NCBI GenBank assembly: GCA_018524725.1 | Contig: JAEUWP010000044.1 | Location: 1-59,512, forward strand | DNA from: Podaxis mareebaensis | Lineage: Eukaryota > Basidiomycota > Agaricomycetes > Agaricales > Agaricaceae | DNA: 59,512 bases | Reading direction: 5' to 3' | Shown: piece by piece, positions 43,495-56,064 of the stretch | How the letters are laid out: every line of letters starts with the position of its first letter | How positions within the stretch are numbered: position 1 is the first letter of the stretch | Position numbers and translations under genes: made by a program | Notes under the pieces: generated by a model | Databases searched by the model: none | Told to the model about the DNA's origin: nothing | The model's input: the letters and a program-made list of their open reading frames with translations, nothing else

Positions 43495-45557
43495 ATGCCA
43501 GACGCTTTTTTCGCCTCTGCAAAGTCCAGAAAGCGAAAACGCACGGACTCATCCCACAAACAAAGACAGAATGGCCTGACTAAAAAATCCAGACCTGCGC
43601 CAAAGAAGGCAAAGGTCGACGAGGAACTCTCAGAACAATCCGAGGAGGAATGGGGAGGCATAGACGATATGGAGCTGCGTGCAGAGGAGCCAGATCCAGG
43701 CGCAAGTGGCGACGAGGACGAGGACGAAACTCCAGCCGAAAAGCGTCTCAGATTGGCTCAGCTCTACCTCGACAGCGTAAAGGACTCTCTTGGTATGTTC
43801 TCTCTCCCTTTATTAATATACAATCTCATCCACTACTGGACAGCGGATGGAGAATTTGATGCTGCGGAAATCGACAAGGAGCTCATATCTGCACGCCTAA
43901 AACAAGATGTCCTTGAACATTCAGGCAAAATCCACCTCTTCGTCGCAGATTCTGTGCGTCCTCCTTCCATATCCCTACCAACCATTCTCATCCATCTTCA
44001 CAGTACAACCTCACTTCACCCCCAATCCTCCGCACACGCGGTCACCGCTTCTCCGTAACTTCGGCCGTCGCCACCGAATCTGGAAAATACCTCTTCACCT
44101 CTGGAAAGGAAGGGAACATCATCAAATGGGACCTCTCCTCCGGCAAAAAACTCGCAACGTTCTACAAAAGACGCCCCCCAGTCTCGGACACACCCACGCC
44201 CTCCAACTCGAAATCAAAGGGCAAAGCCAAGGCCTTCGATAATAATATCACCGTCGAAAACCATACGGACGAAGTCCTCGCACTCGCATTGAGCAGTGAT
44301 GGCAAATACCTCGCCAGCGGAGGTCGAGACCGCCGGCTCATAATTTGGGACGCAGAAGCGGGACTATGGATCAAAACATTCCAAGGACCCATGAATCACA
44401 AAGACGTCATCTCAGTGCGTTACTTCCTTCGCCTATTTCATAAAATCTCACCTACCCTATTCCACGCACCAGGCGCTCTCGTTCCGAAAATCCACACATC
44501 AACTCTTCACCGCCTCCTTCGATCGCACGCTCAAAGTCTACGACCTCACGCCCTCCGTTATGGGCTACGTCGAAACCCTCTTTGGCCACCAAGACCCCAT
44601 TCTCTCTATCGATTCCCTTCGTAGTGACAACTGCGTCAGTGTAGGCGGCCGAGACAAAACAGCACGATACTGGAAAATTGTGGAAGAAACACAACTCGTG
44701 TTTCGCGGTGGCGGCCGGAGTCGCGTGCGCGAGATTCTGGAAGGTGGTTTACGTGCAGATGATGACACTGGTGATGGTGAAAATGAACAAGGGGAGGGCG
44801 AGAATGGTGTGAGTGCGAAGAATAAAGAACGGGAAGCAAAGAATTTCCTAGAAGGCAGTTTAGAGTGTGTTGCCATGATCGATGAAACGACTTTTCTGAG
44901 TGGTGGTGATAGTGGGTACGTCAATGCCTTTCTCAAGGTTCTTCCCTTCCATTCCTCGCTTTATTAACTCGGCTTTCTGTGCCAGATCAATCTCCCTGTG
45001 GACAACTCAGAAGAAAAAACCGATATTCACACAACCATTCGCGCATGGATTCAATGAGGTGCATTCTTCCACCGAAGGTCTGATACAAACACCACGATGG
45101 ATCACTGCGCTTGCTGCGCTGCGGTATTCTGATCTCTTCGTATCTGGTTGGTTTACATACTACGTTCACTTTCTTCTCGCTTCTCTAACCTCGTTTCTTT
45201 GGTGGTATATCAGGTTCATGGGAAGGTCAGATCCGACTATGGAAGCTCGACGGCAAACTCAAGTCCTTCTCACTCCTTGGGAATATACCCATCCCCGGAG
45301 TCGTTAATTCCCTACAAATTATATCCCCGCCCAAATCGTTCTTTTCCTCCCCCGCCGACAACACCTCCGATACCAACGCCTCCAAGTCATGGCTACCATC
45401 ATCGACGGCAATAACCGGGAATGCTCACCCGGCATTGGTGGTTGTGGGTGTGGGACAGGAACACAGGTTCGGGCGGTGGTTGAGCGTGAAAGAAGAGGGA
45501 GCCGTGAATGCTGCATACGTTGTTGCGCTATTACCTTTATCGCGGACGTTGAGTTGA
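43495..45557 (+). CDS. RRP9: U3 snoRNP protein Rrp9 (WD40, U3-55K)
   Basis: Seven exons with short introns. The N-terminus (from MPDAFFASAKSRKRKR) is Lys/Arg-rich with nuclear-localisation signals, then acidic (EELSEQSEEEWGG). The segment AEKRLRLAQLYLDSVKDSL is the Rrp9 hallmark. Then seven WD40-type blades follow, such as GHRFSVTSAVATESGKYLFTSG, NHTDEVLALALSSDGKYLASGG, LFTASFDRTLKVYDL and GHQDPILSIDS with GGRDKTARYWK. A final blade reads ALVVVGVGQEHRFGRW, and the gene ends at a TGA. Rrp9 binds the B/C motif of U3 snoRNA in the small-subunit processome. An acidic insert with Gly and Glu runs (DDDTGDGENEQGEGENG) lies in one loop. Confidence 0.92.
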
Positions 45558-45782
45558 TCAGTTCTTCGTTGTACTTTTGTGTCTTATTTACTAGGCCAAG
45601 TTGAAGGTGGTAATACGATGGAGATGGAGTTTTGCTTCTGGATTAAGACATGTTCCAGGACGATCGTGTCATGACCTGTTATCTCCCTTGAGCGCTTGAT
45701 TTACTTTCCTGATTGGATTCGCGATTGATCAGGATTTGTACTGATAATATTTACTTTACAATCCACAGAGCCTTGACCTAGG

Positions 45783-48157
45783 ATGTCTGATTCGTAAGTC
45801 CACATATCCCTCCCCAAACCTTCGAATTAATCACCAAAGAGCAGAAACTCACCAAAGCAAGTCCTCCACCCACCCATCCCCTGGATACCTGGATACCCAA
45901 TCTGACCCCACACAATATAGCTACTTCGAACTCCCACCTATCTACGCCCTCATAATCGGTATCAACAACTACACAAATTTCCCAAAGCTCAACAGCGCAG
46001 TCAAAGACGCCGACGACTTCCAACACTACCTCACCACCCGACTACACGTCCCGCTCAACCACATAATCAACCTCCGCGACAGCACAGCCACACGCTCAGC
46101 CATCATCAGCGCTTTCGACGAGCTCAAAAATATAACCTCCGGCCAACCCAAAGATGAAGTTGCTATCGTTATATTCTTCGCAGGACATGGTGCACGGGGC
46201 GAGAAACCGAAAGACTGGGTGGATTGGGTAACCGTAGGGGACTATTACGAAGCACTCTGCCCGGTTGATATGGGCGCCGCAGAAATTAGGGAGAGCGAGG
46301 TTGTGGATGAAGCGACTGGGGAGGTGAAAGTTGTCAAGGAGGGAGGAGTACCTGCAATTCCGGATAGGACTATTGCGGCACTTGTTAATAGGTTGTCAGA
46401 GAGGAGGGGAAACAACATCGTGAGTCATATCTTATCGCAAGCGGGTTCGTTTTGCTGAAATGGAGGCCGTATGGAATAGACTCTCATCTTGGATTGTTGC
46501 CACTCTGCAGGCGCGACCCGCCACTCTAAAGAAGCGCGCGAAGCTGAGAACGAGGGGTATGTCCCCCGATACGTCGCTACGCCTCCGCCTCTTCCACCAA
46601 ACTACGATCACGACATCACCTGGGCACTATCTCGTGGCACCGGCATAGCAAAAGGCTTCTCGGGGAAGAACATGTCATCACACGTTTTGTTGGCTGCATG
46701 TGGAAAGGAACAGTTTGCGCATGAACATCCAAAGCAACCCAATGGGGTATTTACTTATGCGTTGATGAAGGTGCTGAATGAGACGAGCGTGGAAGATTTG
46801 ACGTATACGAGTTTGATGCATCGGTTGAATATGCCGAAATGGTGAGCCATTTTGAGTCTTCCATTCAGCCACTTCTTCACGAGACTTGGGTTATGGTAGG
46901 CAGAACGCGCATTGCGAGGGCGCGGAGGTCAATCGAAGGCTGTTCAATCACAGAATCGAGGGCGGAGATCCGAGTTTTATACTCGGTATGAAGCAAGGCG
47001 ACAAGTTGACTATGGACGCTGGGATCGTGCAAGGCATCACGGTTGGTTGTACGGTCTCTGTCCACGAATCCAACCTCTTGCCAATTGCACAACAACCCAA
47101 CCCTCCACTCGGCACTCTCGTTGTCTCAGAGGTAAACAATGCCTCGTCTATACTCCAACTCCCTCCCGGTACCCACTCGCTCCCGCTGCGTCGCATGTTC
47201 TACTGCAAAGTCATCGAACGACCTTCCGAATCTCTCATTATATCCTCCAACAACTTGACCTGGCTTGAATCAGTGTACACTCAGGAGTTTCGGACAGCAC
47301 ACTCAATCACGATCGTCCCCGATACGAGCGCTGCAGATTTCGTTTTGACGCTCGAAGCAGATACGGTTCACATCGACCACCACTTCCCGCTCGCAGCCAA
47401 ACACATCGGCACCCGCTCCCCTTTCACAGTCCCATCACACGATATATGGAAGCTACACGAAATCGTCCGATGCGCGATCAACTTCCGGTTCCATCTTCTC
47501 CGAACAAACCCAGATCTTGACAATGATTCGTCAAAGGTCAAAGTGAAAATGGAGATGAAGGAACTCGAGATGTCGTATAACGCCGAGTATCAACTTGTTG
47601 CAAAGTCAGTGGGAAGAGATATATTTGAGAGGGACCCTGCAGTGGTGGTAGTGGAGAGGGAGAAGAGGTATGGAGTTACGGTGGACAATTTCACAGATTT
47701 GCCGTTATACCCACATTTATTCTATTTTGATCCTTCTGAACTGTCTATCAGTGAGTCCTTTTCCTTCTTCGCTCTACCATACAATCGACTCACTCTTCTT
47801 TAACCAGTACCATGGTACCTCCCGCCAACGGGTGCAGGTGCCTCAATCACATCACATAAAGTCGATGTTGTACTTCAGCCCAAATCCGAGTTTCTTATTG
47901 GGTACTACGGAGAAGGCGGTGTTGATCCTTGGGAATTCATGCTTCGAGAGGGCGAAACGAAAGACGTCGGGTTCTTCAAATTGTTCGTGACGACTGCGCC
48001 CGTGAATTTGGGAAGTATTGCGCAAGAGTGTCCCTATTACGCTACTGGGACTCGGGCGGGCCAGGTTTCAGTTCTTCCGAGTGGGGGGCCGCATGTGGAG
48101 GTTTGGGATACGGTCGTGAAGACCGTCCTGCAACTCGAGATTGGAACTACAATCTGA
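45783..48157 (+). CDS. Caspase-domain protease with a large C-terminal extension
   Basis: Five exons. Exon 1 is 11 nt (ATG TCT GAT TC). Then the p20-like domain runs from IYALIIGINNYTNFPKLNSAVKDADDF to VAIVIFFAGHGARGE, with the catalytic His of GHG, and the catalytic Cys lies in TLILDCCHSAGATR. QNAHCEGAEVNRRLFNHR begins the C-terminal part: about 370 residues of predicted beta-rich sequence (for example LGTLVVSEVNNASSILQL), ending FMLREGETKDVGFFKLFVTT. It resembles metacaspase-like proteins that are expanded in agaricomycetes, but it lacks the Pro/Gln-rich prodomain of yeast Mca1. The total is near 700 residues. Substrate and role are unknown. It lies next to URC4 and the HET pair. Confidence 0.85.
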
Positions 48158-48622
48158 GTTGAGGACTACTGGGTACCCATGAGAGACATCTGAGGGCTTA
48201 AAGAATACTATGTAGCTACATTTACGCCGAGGCAGGGGAACTCTGCCGGAAACAATGGTCAAAACGGATAATTTCCGAGTCTCTAGTCATAGTCGTATTT
48301 CATAGTTGGTTTCAAGGATTGACAAGCCTCCTAATCGACTGCTTCTGGATTGACACTTATTCATGCCATGGAAAATGCACCACAAACCGGTCGGATAGTA
48401 AGCATGAAGTTCATAGAGCTTTTCATCTGCTTGGGATCCTCAAGGGCAAGGTATTGTTCTCTTCTGCAAAATGATTTCCGCCAGCCCAAGTGTATATGTG
48501 CATGACGTCAAGGAGCTGGCCAGCTGGTTCCAATTCAAGTTTGCGAAGGTCTCCGACACAAGTACAACGATCAAGAAAACACGGGGGGGTAGATCCAGGA
48601 CTCGTCACCCCAAACTGGACGC
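48158..48622. other. Convergent intergenic region: caspase-like gene / URC4
   Basis: 465 bp holding the 3' ends of both genes; no further feature recognised. Confidence 0.3.
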
Positions 48623-50276
48623 CTAGAACACAGTACCATCGCTCTCAATCTCGATAGGAGGGCCACCCGTCTCTTGCCTCCTAAACTTCGCAATCTCTCT
48701 GCCCCCCTTCCAAGTAGCCGCTTCCAAGACTTGCGCGAGGCTTAATTGGGCTGGAGTAAGGCCAAGCTTTTCACGAATAAGGTTCGCAATCCGGTCCCTG
48801 TGGACAACGAAGAACAAGATTAAAACCCATCAGGTCGGTTCGTAAAATAGAGAGCGTACAATTCGATGACAGTCATCGCACGCCATTCAACGATAGCAGG
48901 ATGTGAGGGCGGTGCGATCGGCAAGCCGGAATTCGGGTTCTTAGGCAACACGTCGGGCTTGAGTGTGAGCACTTCCAGATCTACAAGTAGGCCACCTACG
49001 TGCACCATAATGTCAGCGAAAATAGTGATGCCAAATGAAACTGGAAATGAGATACCATTTCGATATTCGGGCAGCCCTGTCATATCCTCCAAGCCCTGCA
49101 CATGCCATCCCAACACCTTCTGAAAAATCTCAACAAGACTATACGTCAACCATTGCGTCAGTTTGTGGAACGGGACAAGAATGTCAGAGTCTCCACTAGC
49201 TGTTTGTGCGAGGACAGGGCATGGCCAAACATCACCCAATGCGACGCCGCCGAGGAAAATCCGGGAAGGCCAGATTGGGTTCAGACCATCGATTAGGGCA
49301 GTCCAGAGTGCAGAGAGGGGAATTGTGAGGGGTGATGTTGAGAGAGCTTGTGATTCCAGGAAATCTAGAAAACGGTTAGCGGGACGTAAACGAACTACAA
49401 ACGTTCGCCTGGGCATACCGATAATGTTCCCTGGCCTGCCCTCTGCACCGAAGAAGTTAGGGCTTGCAGTGAGAGCCTGGCTGAGGTTGAAGAGCAAGGA
49501 CGCGCGTCCTTCAAGTCCGGTCATCGGGTTCGACTCACTAACTTGCATCGCTGCAGCAGTACGTTCTGCCGTAACCTTAGCCAGACCCGCGGCTACCAGC
49601 CAAGAGGTCAATCCACATATTAACACTCGGACCATCGGGAACCCCAAGACAACTCACCATCGACACGGAAAGGTTGCCCCTCATCACCGCTAAAGAATCC
49701 ACTCTTGAACATATGTACACTAGCAACACCTAGCCCTTCTGAACGGCTGAAGATCCTGTCCGTACCCGGCTCAGTGTACTTCCATAGGTTACCGGCTCCT
49801 GCATCAAGTAGGACGGAGACGAGGAAGAGGTCGACTAGTCTCCGGGCTTTCTCCTTCTCGTCCACTTGTTGGGAAGACCACTGAGTAAGGAGAGGCTCAA
49901 CTCGGGGGATGCCGGCATCGAGGTGGCGCCACCGGCCGTGCGGTTGGATCTGTGTATAGAGTTGCAGTTTATGAGTATATGTAGGCCGGATCTTGGGGAG
50001 AGGGAAGGCGTACGTTTGCCGGATCGGAGTTGTAGTCCCTCTGTCAGGACATCGTTAATCTTTACAAAAGCATGTAAAAAACCGGCAGTGAAACACCTTG
50101 ATTATGCCCAGACAAAAGTCGGCAACATCGACCTCTTTCTCAGGATGATAGTCAAAGTACTGGAGTTTGCCTTGGGTGGCGAGATTATGTACGAGGGAGC
50201 AGCGTTCGCGAATTGCGGGGAGTGTGCGGAGGTATGCTGCGGTGGTCTGGGACGTGAGCTCGCCGAGTGGGTTCAT
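48623..50276 (-). CDS. URC4: Uracil catabolism protein Urc4 (DUF1688)
   Basis: Several exons, starting MNPLGELTSQTTAAYLRTLPAIRERC at 50276. GKLQYFDYHPEKEVDVADF, HGRWRHLDAGI, RRLVDLFLVSVLLDAGAGNLWKY, FSRSEGLGVASVHMFKSGFFS and a final GGPPIEIESDGTVF are all Urc4/Urg3 signatures. Urc4 is one of the proteins of the URC route that breaks down uracil to a simple product via ribosylurea in yeasts and other fungi; its enzymatic step is not settled. Other URC genes are not seen in the window. The stop is TAG at 48623-48625. A decayed copy of its first exon lies at 55499-55690. Confidence 0.92.
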
Positions 50277-50946
50277 GAGGATGGTAAAGGATAAGAGGCG
50301 AGCGTTATCGGACGCGTTTTAAGCACAGGGTCGGATCATCGATAGGGGCTAGTTGTGTCATATATGGGTAATGTGGTATCTTCTTTTGGAAACTTTGCCC
50401 ACGTGACTGTACCGCTACATCCATACCAGAGGAGAGTTAGCGGCGTTTTCACTCTCGGCAAACTTCATTATTTCTGCGTTACCTCCTTACTCGCCCTCAC
50501 TCACTCTAAGTCTTATCGTATCCGTCATGCCCAGACACCCCCAAACCGCAATCATATCATGTTCGTCTCTTCAAGGTAAATGAACTCGGCAATACTTGAA
50601 TAAATGTTATTCTGAACAACAATGAAGTCTGGGAGACGACCACCTCACTACAGCAGTTGTATATGATCCTTGTCCGCGCTATCTGCAAAACCTAATGGCG
50701 ATAGAGTGGATACAACTTCACAGCTTTCCGGCGTAGGCGAAAAACAGGCGCATCAAGACCAAAACTGAATATCTCATTACAAGATAAATGGGCAGCGGTG
50801 CACTATTAGATAACCAACGAAAATAAAGTCACCGACTGACTCAAGAGAGGGAAGGAGCCACATGAGAAACCAAACGGCCAACTTTGCTATCTAACGTCCA
50901 CTAGCCATACATGTCGTCGTAATGTCACACAGGACCACACTCTCTC
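50277..50946. other. Intergenic: URC4 promoter and HET1 3' region
   Basis: 670 bp between two minus-strand genes. No ORF, RNA gene or repeat is recognised. The corresponding gap beside the second HET gene is about 375 bp. Confidence 0.35.
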
Positions 50947-53403
50947 TCAAACAGTATTCTCGTTGCCTTCCCGATAGGGATTAAACTCGTCCGAAGCCAC
51001 TGGACATCCGCTGCTTTGACCCCGAGTATTTGCCGGAATGGCAGCGCCACTTGGTATAGCTCCTATTACGTTATTAAAATCCATCGTGCGAGGTGCGGGA
51101 CTCAATCCTGGCTCCGAAACTGAAGGCGTAGTCGAGGGAGTGCTAGAGACGCCATGACTGACAGGAGGCGCGTAGGACACAAGTGGCATTGGTGGTGAAG
51201 CGTCGCCTGTAGACTTCTCCTTGACGATTGTGGCGGAGGATAATGTCACCGGTCCATTGCGTATGGCACCTCCTCCAACATAAACCGTACCCGAAGTGTG
51301 TGCTTGTGCCAGAACAAAGGGAGGAACGTTGACCATCCCAACCTTGACTGAGACTGTCGCCTCCAGTGCGTCCTTGTTCCTATCCAACAGCATGCACGTA
51401 ACCCCGCTCCCGTGCACAGCGAGGGCGACCATATTGTTGGGCCTGCCGGTGACCACAGCCTTGGTGGACACTCCTGTCTTGAGATCCACCAGAATGATTG
51501 TGCGTAAGTACGGCGGCTTCCCAGGTGGATTCTTTCCATGGGAGTCGGGTTCATCCCAAGTTGGAATGAGCTGGCGGGCGCCCCATTCTACCGATTTCGT
51601 ATAGTCGGGATCCCTGGATTGAAGGAAGGGAATGGGATCCTTGTCTCCATCGAATACGATCCATCCGTCTTTCTTAACGTAAATGGTTCCAACCAACAAC
51701 TCCAGCGTAGCGAGAAAAACAGCTCCAAAATACCAGACAAGAAGACCTCCAATGATGCCACCGATGCTACGGGCACCAACGAGGACGGAGAAGCCAAGGA
51801 CGTAGAAGCCAACAAGTAACCACAACGCGAATACCTTCAGGCTCCTCATATCTTCGTTGCGATACAATGCAGCGGGATCTCGTCGCAGCATGTGCGTGAG
51901 CTTGAGAGACTTGGGCGCGACGATGGAGAGAACGGGTTCCACGGTCTTCTTCGCCTCATTCCTGAATTTCACAGGAATGGCAGTGGCAAGGGGCTCAAGG
52001 CGTTCATGTCCCTCACAAGGCGCGATCGGCTTCCCCCACCAACGGTACTCCTTCACCCAGGGATCAGCGGTCTTGCACACTGCGGCTAGAAGAACAGCGT
52101 TATAGAACCCCTGATTGAGCTCCAACAGCCATGCCAAATCCGCCCACCCATCGATGCCCTCCAGATCCTCCGGCCGGGATCGCCTTGGTAGGAGCCCATT
52201 CAATGCCTTGCCCAACATGTTATGGTAATGGTAGCCCTCCGCCTCATCCCTCCGAACGGCCTCGACGACGAGGGAGTGGATTGCAGATTGCCAGGTGGCG
52301 GACCCGGCGTTGGTAGAGTGTTGCATGATGTTGTAGAGATGCCACTTCTCCGCTTGGGCCGCCCGTGCCTGCATGCATCCACGGAACTCGGGACCGGAAA
52401 GGACGACAATGGAGCTAACGAGTTCCCCCTCCGGTCCCACCGACCTCGTCATCTGCAGCACCTCAGGCGTATACAAGATCTCCCCCATCGTAAACAGGCG
52501 TTTACCCCAGAGGCACTCGATGCCAGTATGATCGCAACCAAGCTCGTGGCAGAAGACAACGACTCTCTTTGCACTTCGAAATATGTCCGCCAGCAGTCCA
52601 ACCTCCAACTTCCTCTGCCTATCAATCTCGGCCTTGTTAATCTCTTCCGAGAGTCTGTCGTCCGCCAGACAAAACTCGTCCAACCAGATATACTCGACTC
52701 CGTCCCCCACACCCGGCATCGTCGTCCTCGCCTGAGCATAACAGTCCAGCACCGTTTGCGAGATGAGCTTGCGGTTGCGAAGACTAAGCTCCCGACCAGC
52801 TTCCCTCTCCGTCTCTGACTCCTCACCAAGCTCCTTCCCAGTCTCCTGAAAGAGTACCTTGGCGCTCTTCATCGGATAGCTGATGGCCGTATATCCATAC
52901 CGTTGAATCAACCCTCGTAAAGCCAATCCTTCAGGCAGGAGAGTCGACTCGTCGTAATGTCCACCGTCATACGGCACCTGACGCTGGGATATGATTCTCT
53001 CCCCCTGGAAATGGACTTCGAGCAGCCACCTGGGCTTGTTGCCCGTGACGGCGTACTTTCCACTCGATCTCTCCTGGTTAGCACTCTTTCCTGCTCCAGG
53101 GGGCTCCAGCAATATCGCATCCGGGACATGGAACCATTCGATAGTCCAAACTAGACCCTTAAGGAGGCCTTTCAAGGACTCTTTGAGGAATTTGGGAAAT
53201 AGAAAGTATAGTGGCGCAAGAGGAATGGCCCAGATAATCCGAAGGATATTCATAGGAACGTGCCATGGGCTGTCAGGATCCCTTCCGAACCAGAGAGGAC
53301 CTTTGACTCCTGGGTCCTCTTGGATCAGCCGTCGGGGGCGGCATTCTCTCATAAGGATCTCGAAGCTTTCATACACTGATGCCTGAGACAGTGGCTTCGA
53401 CAT
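50947..53403 (-). CDS. HET-like membrane protein, copy 1
   Basis: A single coding exon of 818 residues; the ATG at 53403 is chosen because copy 2 starts with the same MSKP. An N-terminal hydrophobic segment (NILRIIWAIPLAPLYFLF, about residues 48-68) is followed by a divergent HET core. It shows GYTAISYPMKSAKVLF, and VEYIWLDEFCLADD with DIFRSAKRVVVFC, equivalent to the WxDxxC and IYxxA motifs of heterokaryon-incompatibility domains. Two more membrane segments (LKVFALWLLVGFYVLGFSVL, and GGLLVWYFGAVFLATLELLVG) lie near residues 520-590. A Pro/Ser-rich C-terminus ends FNPYREG. A GTAAGT donor and an AG just before the ATG suggest a 5'UTR intron. It is probably involved in self/non-self recognition, by analogy; no experiment backs this. 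Confidence 0.7.
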   Translation of the reverse strand: MSKPLSQASVYESFEILMRECRPRRLIQEDPGVKGPLWFGRDPDSPWHVPMNILRIIWAIPLAPLYFLFPKFLKESLKGLLKGLVWTIEWFHVPDAILLEPPGAGKSANQERSSGKYAVTGNKPRWLLEVHFQGERIISQRQVPYDGGHYDESTLLPEGLALRGLIQRYGYTAISYPMKSAKVLFQETGKELGEESETEREAGRELSLRNRKLISQTVLDCYAQARTTMPGVGDGVEYIWLDEFCLADDRLSEEINKAEIDRQRKLEVGLLADIFRSAKRVVVFCHELGCDHTGIECLWGKRLFTMGEILYTPEVLQMTRSVGPEGELVSSIVVLSGPEFRGCMQARAAQAEKWHLYNIMQHSTNAGSATWQSAIHSLVVEAVRRDEAEGYHYHNMLGKALNGLLPRRSRPEDLEGIDGWADLAWLLELNQGFYNAVLLAAVCKTADPWVKEYRWWGKPIAPCEGHERLEPLATAIPVKFRNEAKKTVEPVLSIVAPKSLKLTHMLRRDPAALYRNEDMRSLKVFALWLLVGFYVLGFSVLVGARSIGGIIGGLLVWYFGAVFLATLELLVGTIYVKKDGWIVFDGDKDPIPFLQSRDPDYTKSVEWGARQLIPTWDEPDSHGKNPPGKPPYLRTIILVDLKTGVSTKAVVTGRPNNMVALAVHGSGVTCMLLDRNKDALEATVSVKVGMVNVPPFVLAQAHTSGTVYVGGGAIRNGPVTLSSATIVKEKSTGDASPPMPLVSYAPPVSHGVSSTPSTTPSVSEPGLSPAPRTMDFNNVIGAIPSGAAIPANTRGQSSGCPVASDEFNPYREGNENTV

Positions 53404-55498
53404 GATCTGTTTTGCAAGCAAGCTGTTCAGCGATCTGCTTCGAGTACCGAAAACCTGACAACGACTTACTTGAGATCTACCGGAATCGGGACGTTGGTCG
53501 TTTTTCTGTCCAACGGCTCATCTTGTTATAAATACTGCCTATAACCTCAAAGCCTCGAAAAGGCACCAGAATGCTCATGAATGTTTCGTTTCCATCATTC
53601 AATACGCCCTGGCGTTTGTGCAGGTGGACTAACTGACATGCGATCTGCGTCGCAGCTGGCTGTGCGTTTCTTTTAATATCCATTGTATAGCCTCAACATC
53701 TCCAGAGACAGAATAGCCACCTGGAAAACTAAGGTCGGCTAAACTTATGCCATGCATCAGGAACCCACAACACTGGGAGACGTCAGCTGAAGCAAAAGTA
53801 TCAATTCACCACTTGATGCAGATGGGACATTGCCGCCTTTTTACCCAGACCCTATTCAGTATAACAGCACACACCTCAGCTGACTACTTAGAAGCACCCT
53901 CAGCCACACATTCAAAACAGCCGATGGGTATCACTAAGACTTACCCAGATGATATTCTTAGGCTCTCCTGTTTTCCCTCATTGGCCATGGAACAAAACTT
54001 TTGCCAGCGGCGAATACACCCTCACAAGAATAGCAGGAGGTTACTGATGGCGGAATAGTTTTAGATGTACAAGAAACAAAAGGGTTGACTCACGAAGTGG
54101 ATTCCAGAACCAGAAGTGAGACAATATCGTGACCAACTCGGACCGCGAGGTCAATTCTGAACGTTCCGGTATCTCTTGGAATCCGTGATGTCACATGGCT
54201 AGTAAACCTACGCCTCTGTTGCCTCCCGTACTACACATGCTTTTGCTGTCATATGCCTTTACCTTAGCCACGCAGTACTCCGTTCGTTGTCCCTACTTCA
54301 TCTCTCAATACATTCCTTTCCGCCGTTATTCCGAGGCCCTTCAACAGCATCATCCCCATCCAACGTAGTCTGTGACATACGAAGAATGATTGATGACAGC
54401 GTAAGGTGGTCGAGGCAATACGAATATCTCATGAATGATGGTCTTCTCTTAAACGTTCCGACACTGATGAAGAAAGGCTGGGAACCTGCTTGGAGAAAAC
54501 ATGCTGAATCAATAGCCTAGACGTTAACTCCCAGCGACTGACATAGTCGGTGATACCAGATTGGACGTGTGTGGTTACGGGGCAGAGGCAGAGCTTCCTA
54601 AACCATCTCTGGTGCAAATAGTAGCTCCGAAGTCCTTTATTTGGGTCATTATGTCAGATTTGGGTCGCAACTTCTCTGTCGACTTCTATCAATATAGCTG
54701 TTTCCTTGTTCCCCTTCCAATGTAAGTCACCATGGCAGTGCCTCGTAATGCTAACTCGTACGCTTTCCGAAGATTAATCCACGCCGTTCCGTATAGATGG
54801 CTGGCTTCATAATGTGGGAGATTCCACATCAACTTGGCAGCTGGTGAGTATCTCATTCCGAAGCAGTGACACGGGTATTATTAGGTGCTGTCTTCCATAA
54901 ATAGGCTTTCAGCTGGCTCCAGCTCCAAGATAACGAAGGTGAAAGGTTTCTAGCTAAACGGGGCTGACAACAGTTAAAATGCCATCAGCCACATCAAGCC
55001 TATGACGGAAGCTACTAGAGTTGTGCCTGACCCAATCTGTAATTGTTTTCAAAGGCCCAGAGTGGCAATAAGGGGTGGAACTCCGTGAGTATCTAGGGCG
55101 TTGAACAGACTGTGCTGTCAAAGACCAGTGCCGTTTTTTCATTCCCAAAGATCATTCACTCCCACCTTAATCAGCCGCAACCCTTCCAACACTCCTCTTT
55201 ACCCCTCGCCCAATCATAAGCCTTTATGGCTTCGCGACTTCCGTTGCGACGCTCCGTGGGTTGTTTTGATGCATCATGTATGACATGTTACAGAGGTCCC
55301 ATAATACACGTATTTATTAACATATCAGTATTCATATGTATCATATGAAATTGATATTCCTATTCTACTTTAGCGCTCTTCTCTTCACTGAATACTACAC
55401 CAATTGTCTGCCCCACACTGTGTCAAAGCTGTAGTCCCTTTGATGATGTGTCGTCAACTTACTAACACATTTTTGAGAGGAATGGGAAGAGGAGGACA
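53404..55498. other. HET1 upstream region and gene-free interval
   Basis: Contains the HET1 5'UTR intron, TATA-like element and conserved promoter box (53562-53580). The rest (53690-55498) has only short frames. It is where the remainder of the duplicated URC4 copy should lie, but I recognise none of it, so it was deleted or has diverged. Confidence 0.4.
53562..53580 (-). promoter_or_regulatory. Conserved promoter box of HET1
   Basis: On the minus strand, TCATGAGCATTCTGGTGCC lies about 160 bp before the ATG and about 27 bp upstream of a TATA-like stretch (AGTATTTATAACAAG). The same box with two changes precedes HET2 at 58681-58699. Little else upstream is conserved, which suggests function or recent duplication. 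Confidence 0.55.
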
Positions 55499-55690
55499 TT
55501 AAGAACGAAGTACCCCAACCCATAATTGGCAATGTGGATGGATCTCTTTCTCAGAGTGGTAAGCCAAAATTATCGCAGTTTTCCTCGGGTGGCGAGGCTG
55601 TGCACACATGAAGAGCATTTGTGAATTGCGGAGGTACGTTGTTACGGCACGTGGGTTGAGCCCAAATGCGCGCTCGTAAGATTGGGATTT
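55499..55690 (-). pseudogene. Decayed fragment of a second URC4 (first exon)
   Basis: On the minus strand this stretch aligns with URC4 first-exon DNA at 50104-50275. Shared runs include CTCTTTCTCAG, GGGTGGCGAG and GAATTGCG...GAGGTA. In translation, TTYLR and YHSEKE match TAAYLR and YHPEKE of URC4, with frame breaks and a 7-base loss between. Its position relative to the downstream HET2 gene mirrors that of URC4 relative to HET1. It has no start or splice signals that could make a product. Confidence 0.75.
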
Positions 55691-56064
55691 AAAGGGCGTA
55701 AATAGTTTACATGCGAAGTATGTCATTAGTACAGAGGTATGGTTGACAGGTACTAGGACCTCACCTCAGGGTGTAAACATGGACGACTGAGGTGGGTTTG
55801 AAAATGAAAGTTTGATTTCATACCTGTGGCTCCGGGTGTACGGAGAAGGAAATTTCAGAAAAAAAGAAAAAATCATCCCGGGATAACAAATACTTGTTCG
55901 TTCCTATTACGCCATGTATGATTACCCCCGCCATCACGAGTCCCTGACTAGAATATTGGGGTGGTCAACCTTCCCTTCAACAAGATGGGAGCAATTGGAT
56001 AAGAATAGGAGCGATGCTATCGGGTGTTTCGAGTGCGCGGATCATTGATTGGAGCGTGCCTGTT
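55691..56064. other. Intergenic: pseudo-URC4 upstream / HET2 3' region
   Basis: About 375 bp that correspond in order to 50277-50946. An A-rich stretch (AAAAAAAGAAAAAAT) near 55858 may be part of the HET2 3' end region. No other feature. Confidence 0.3.
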
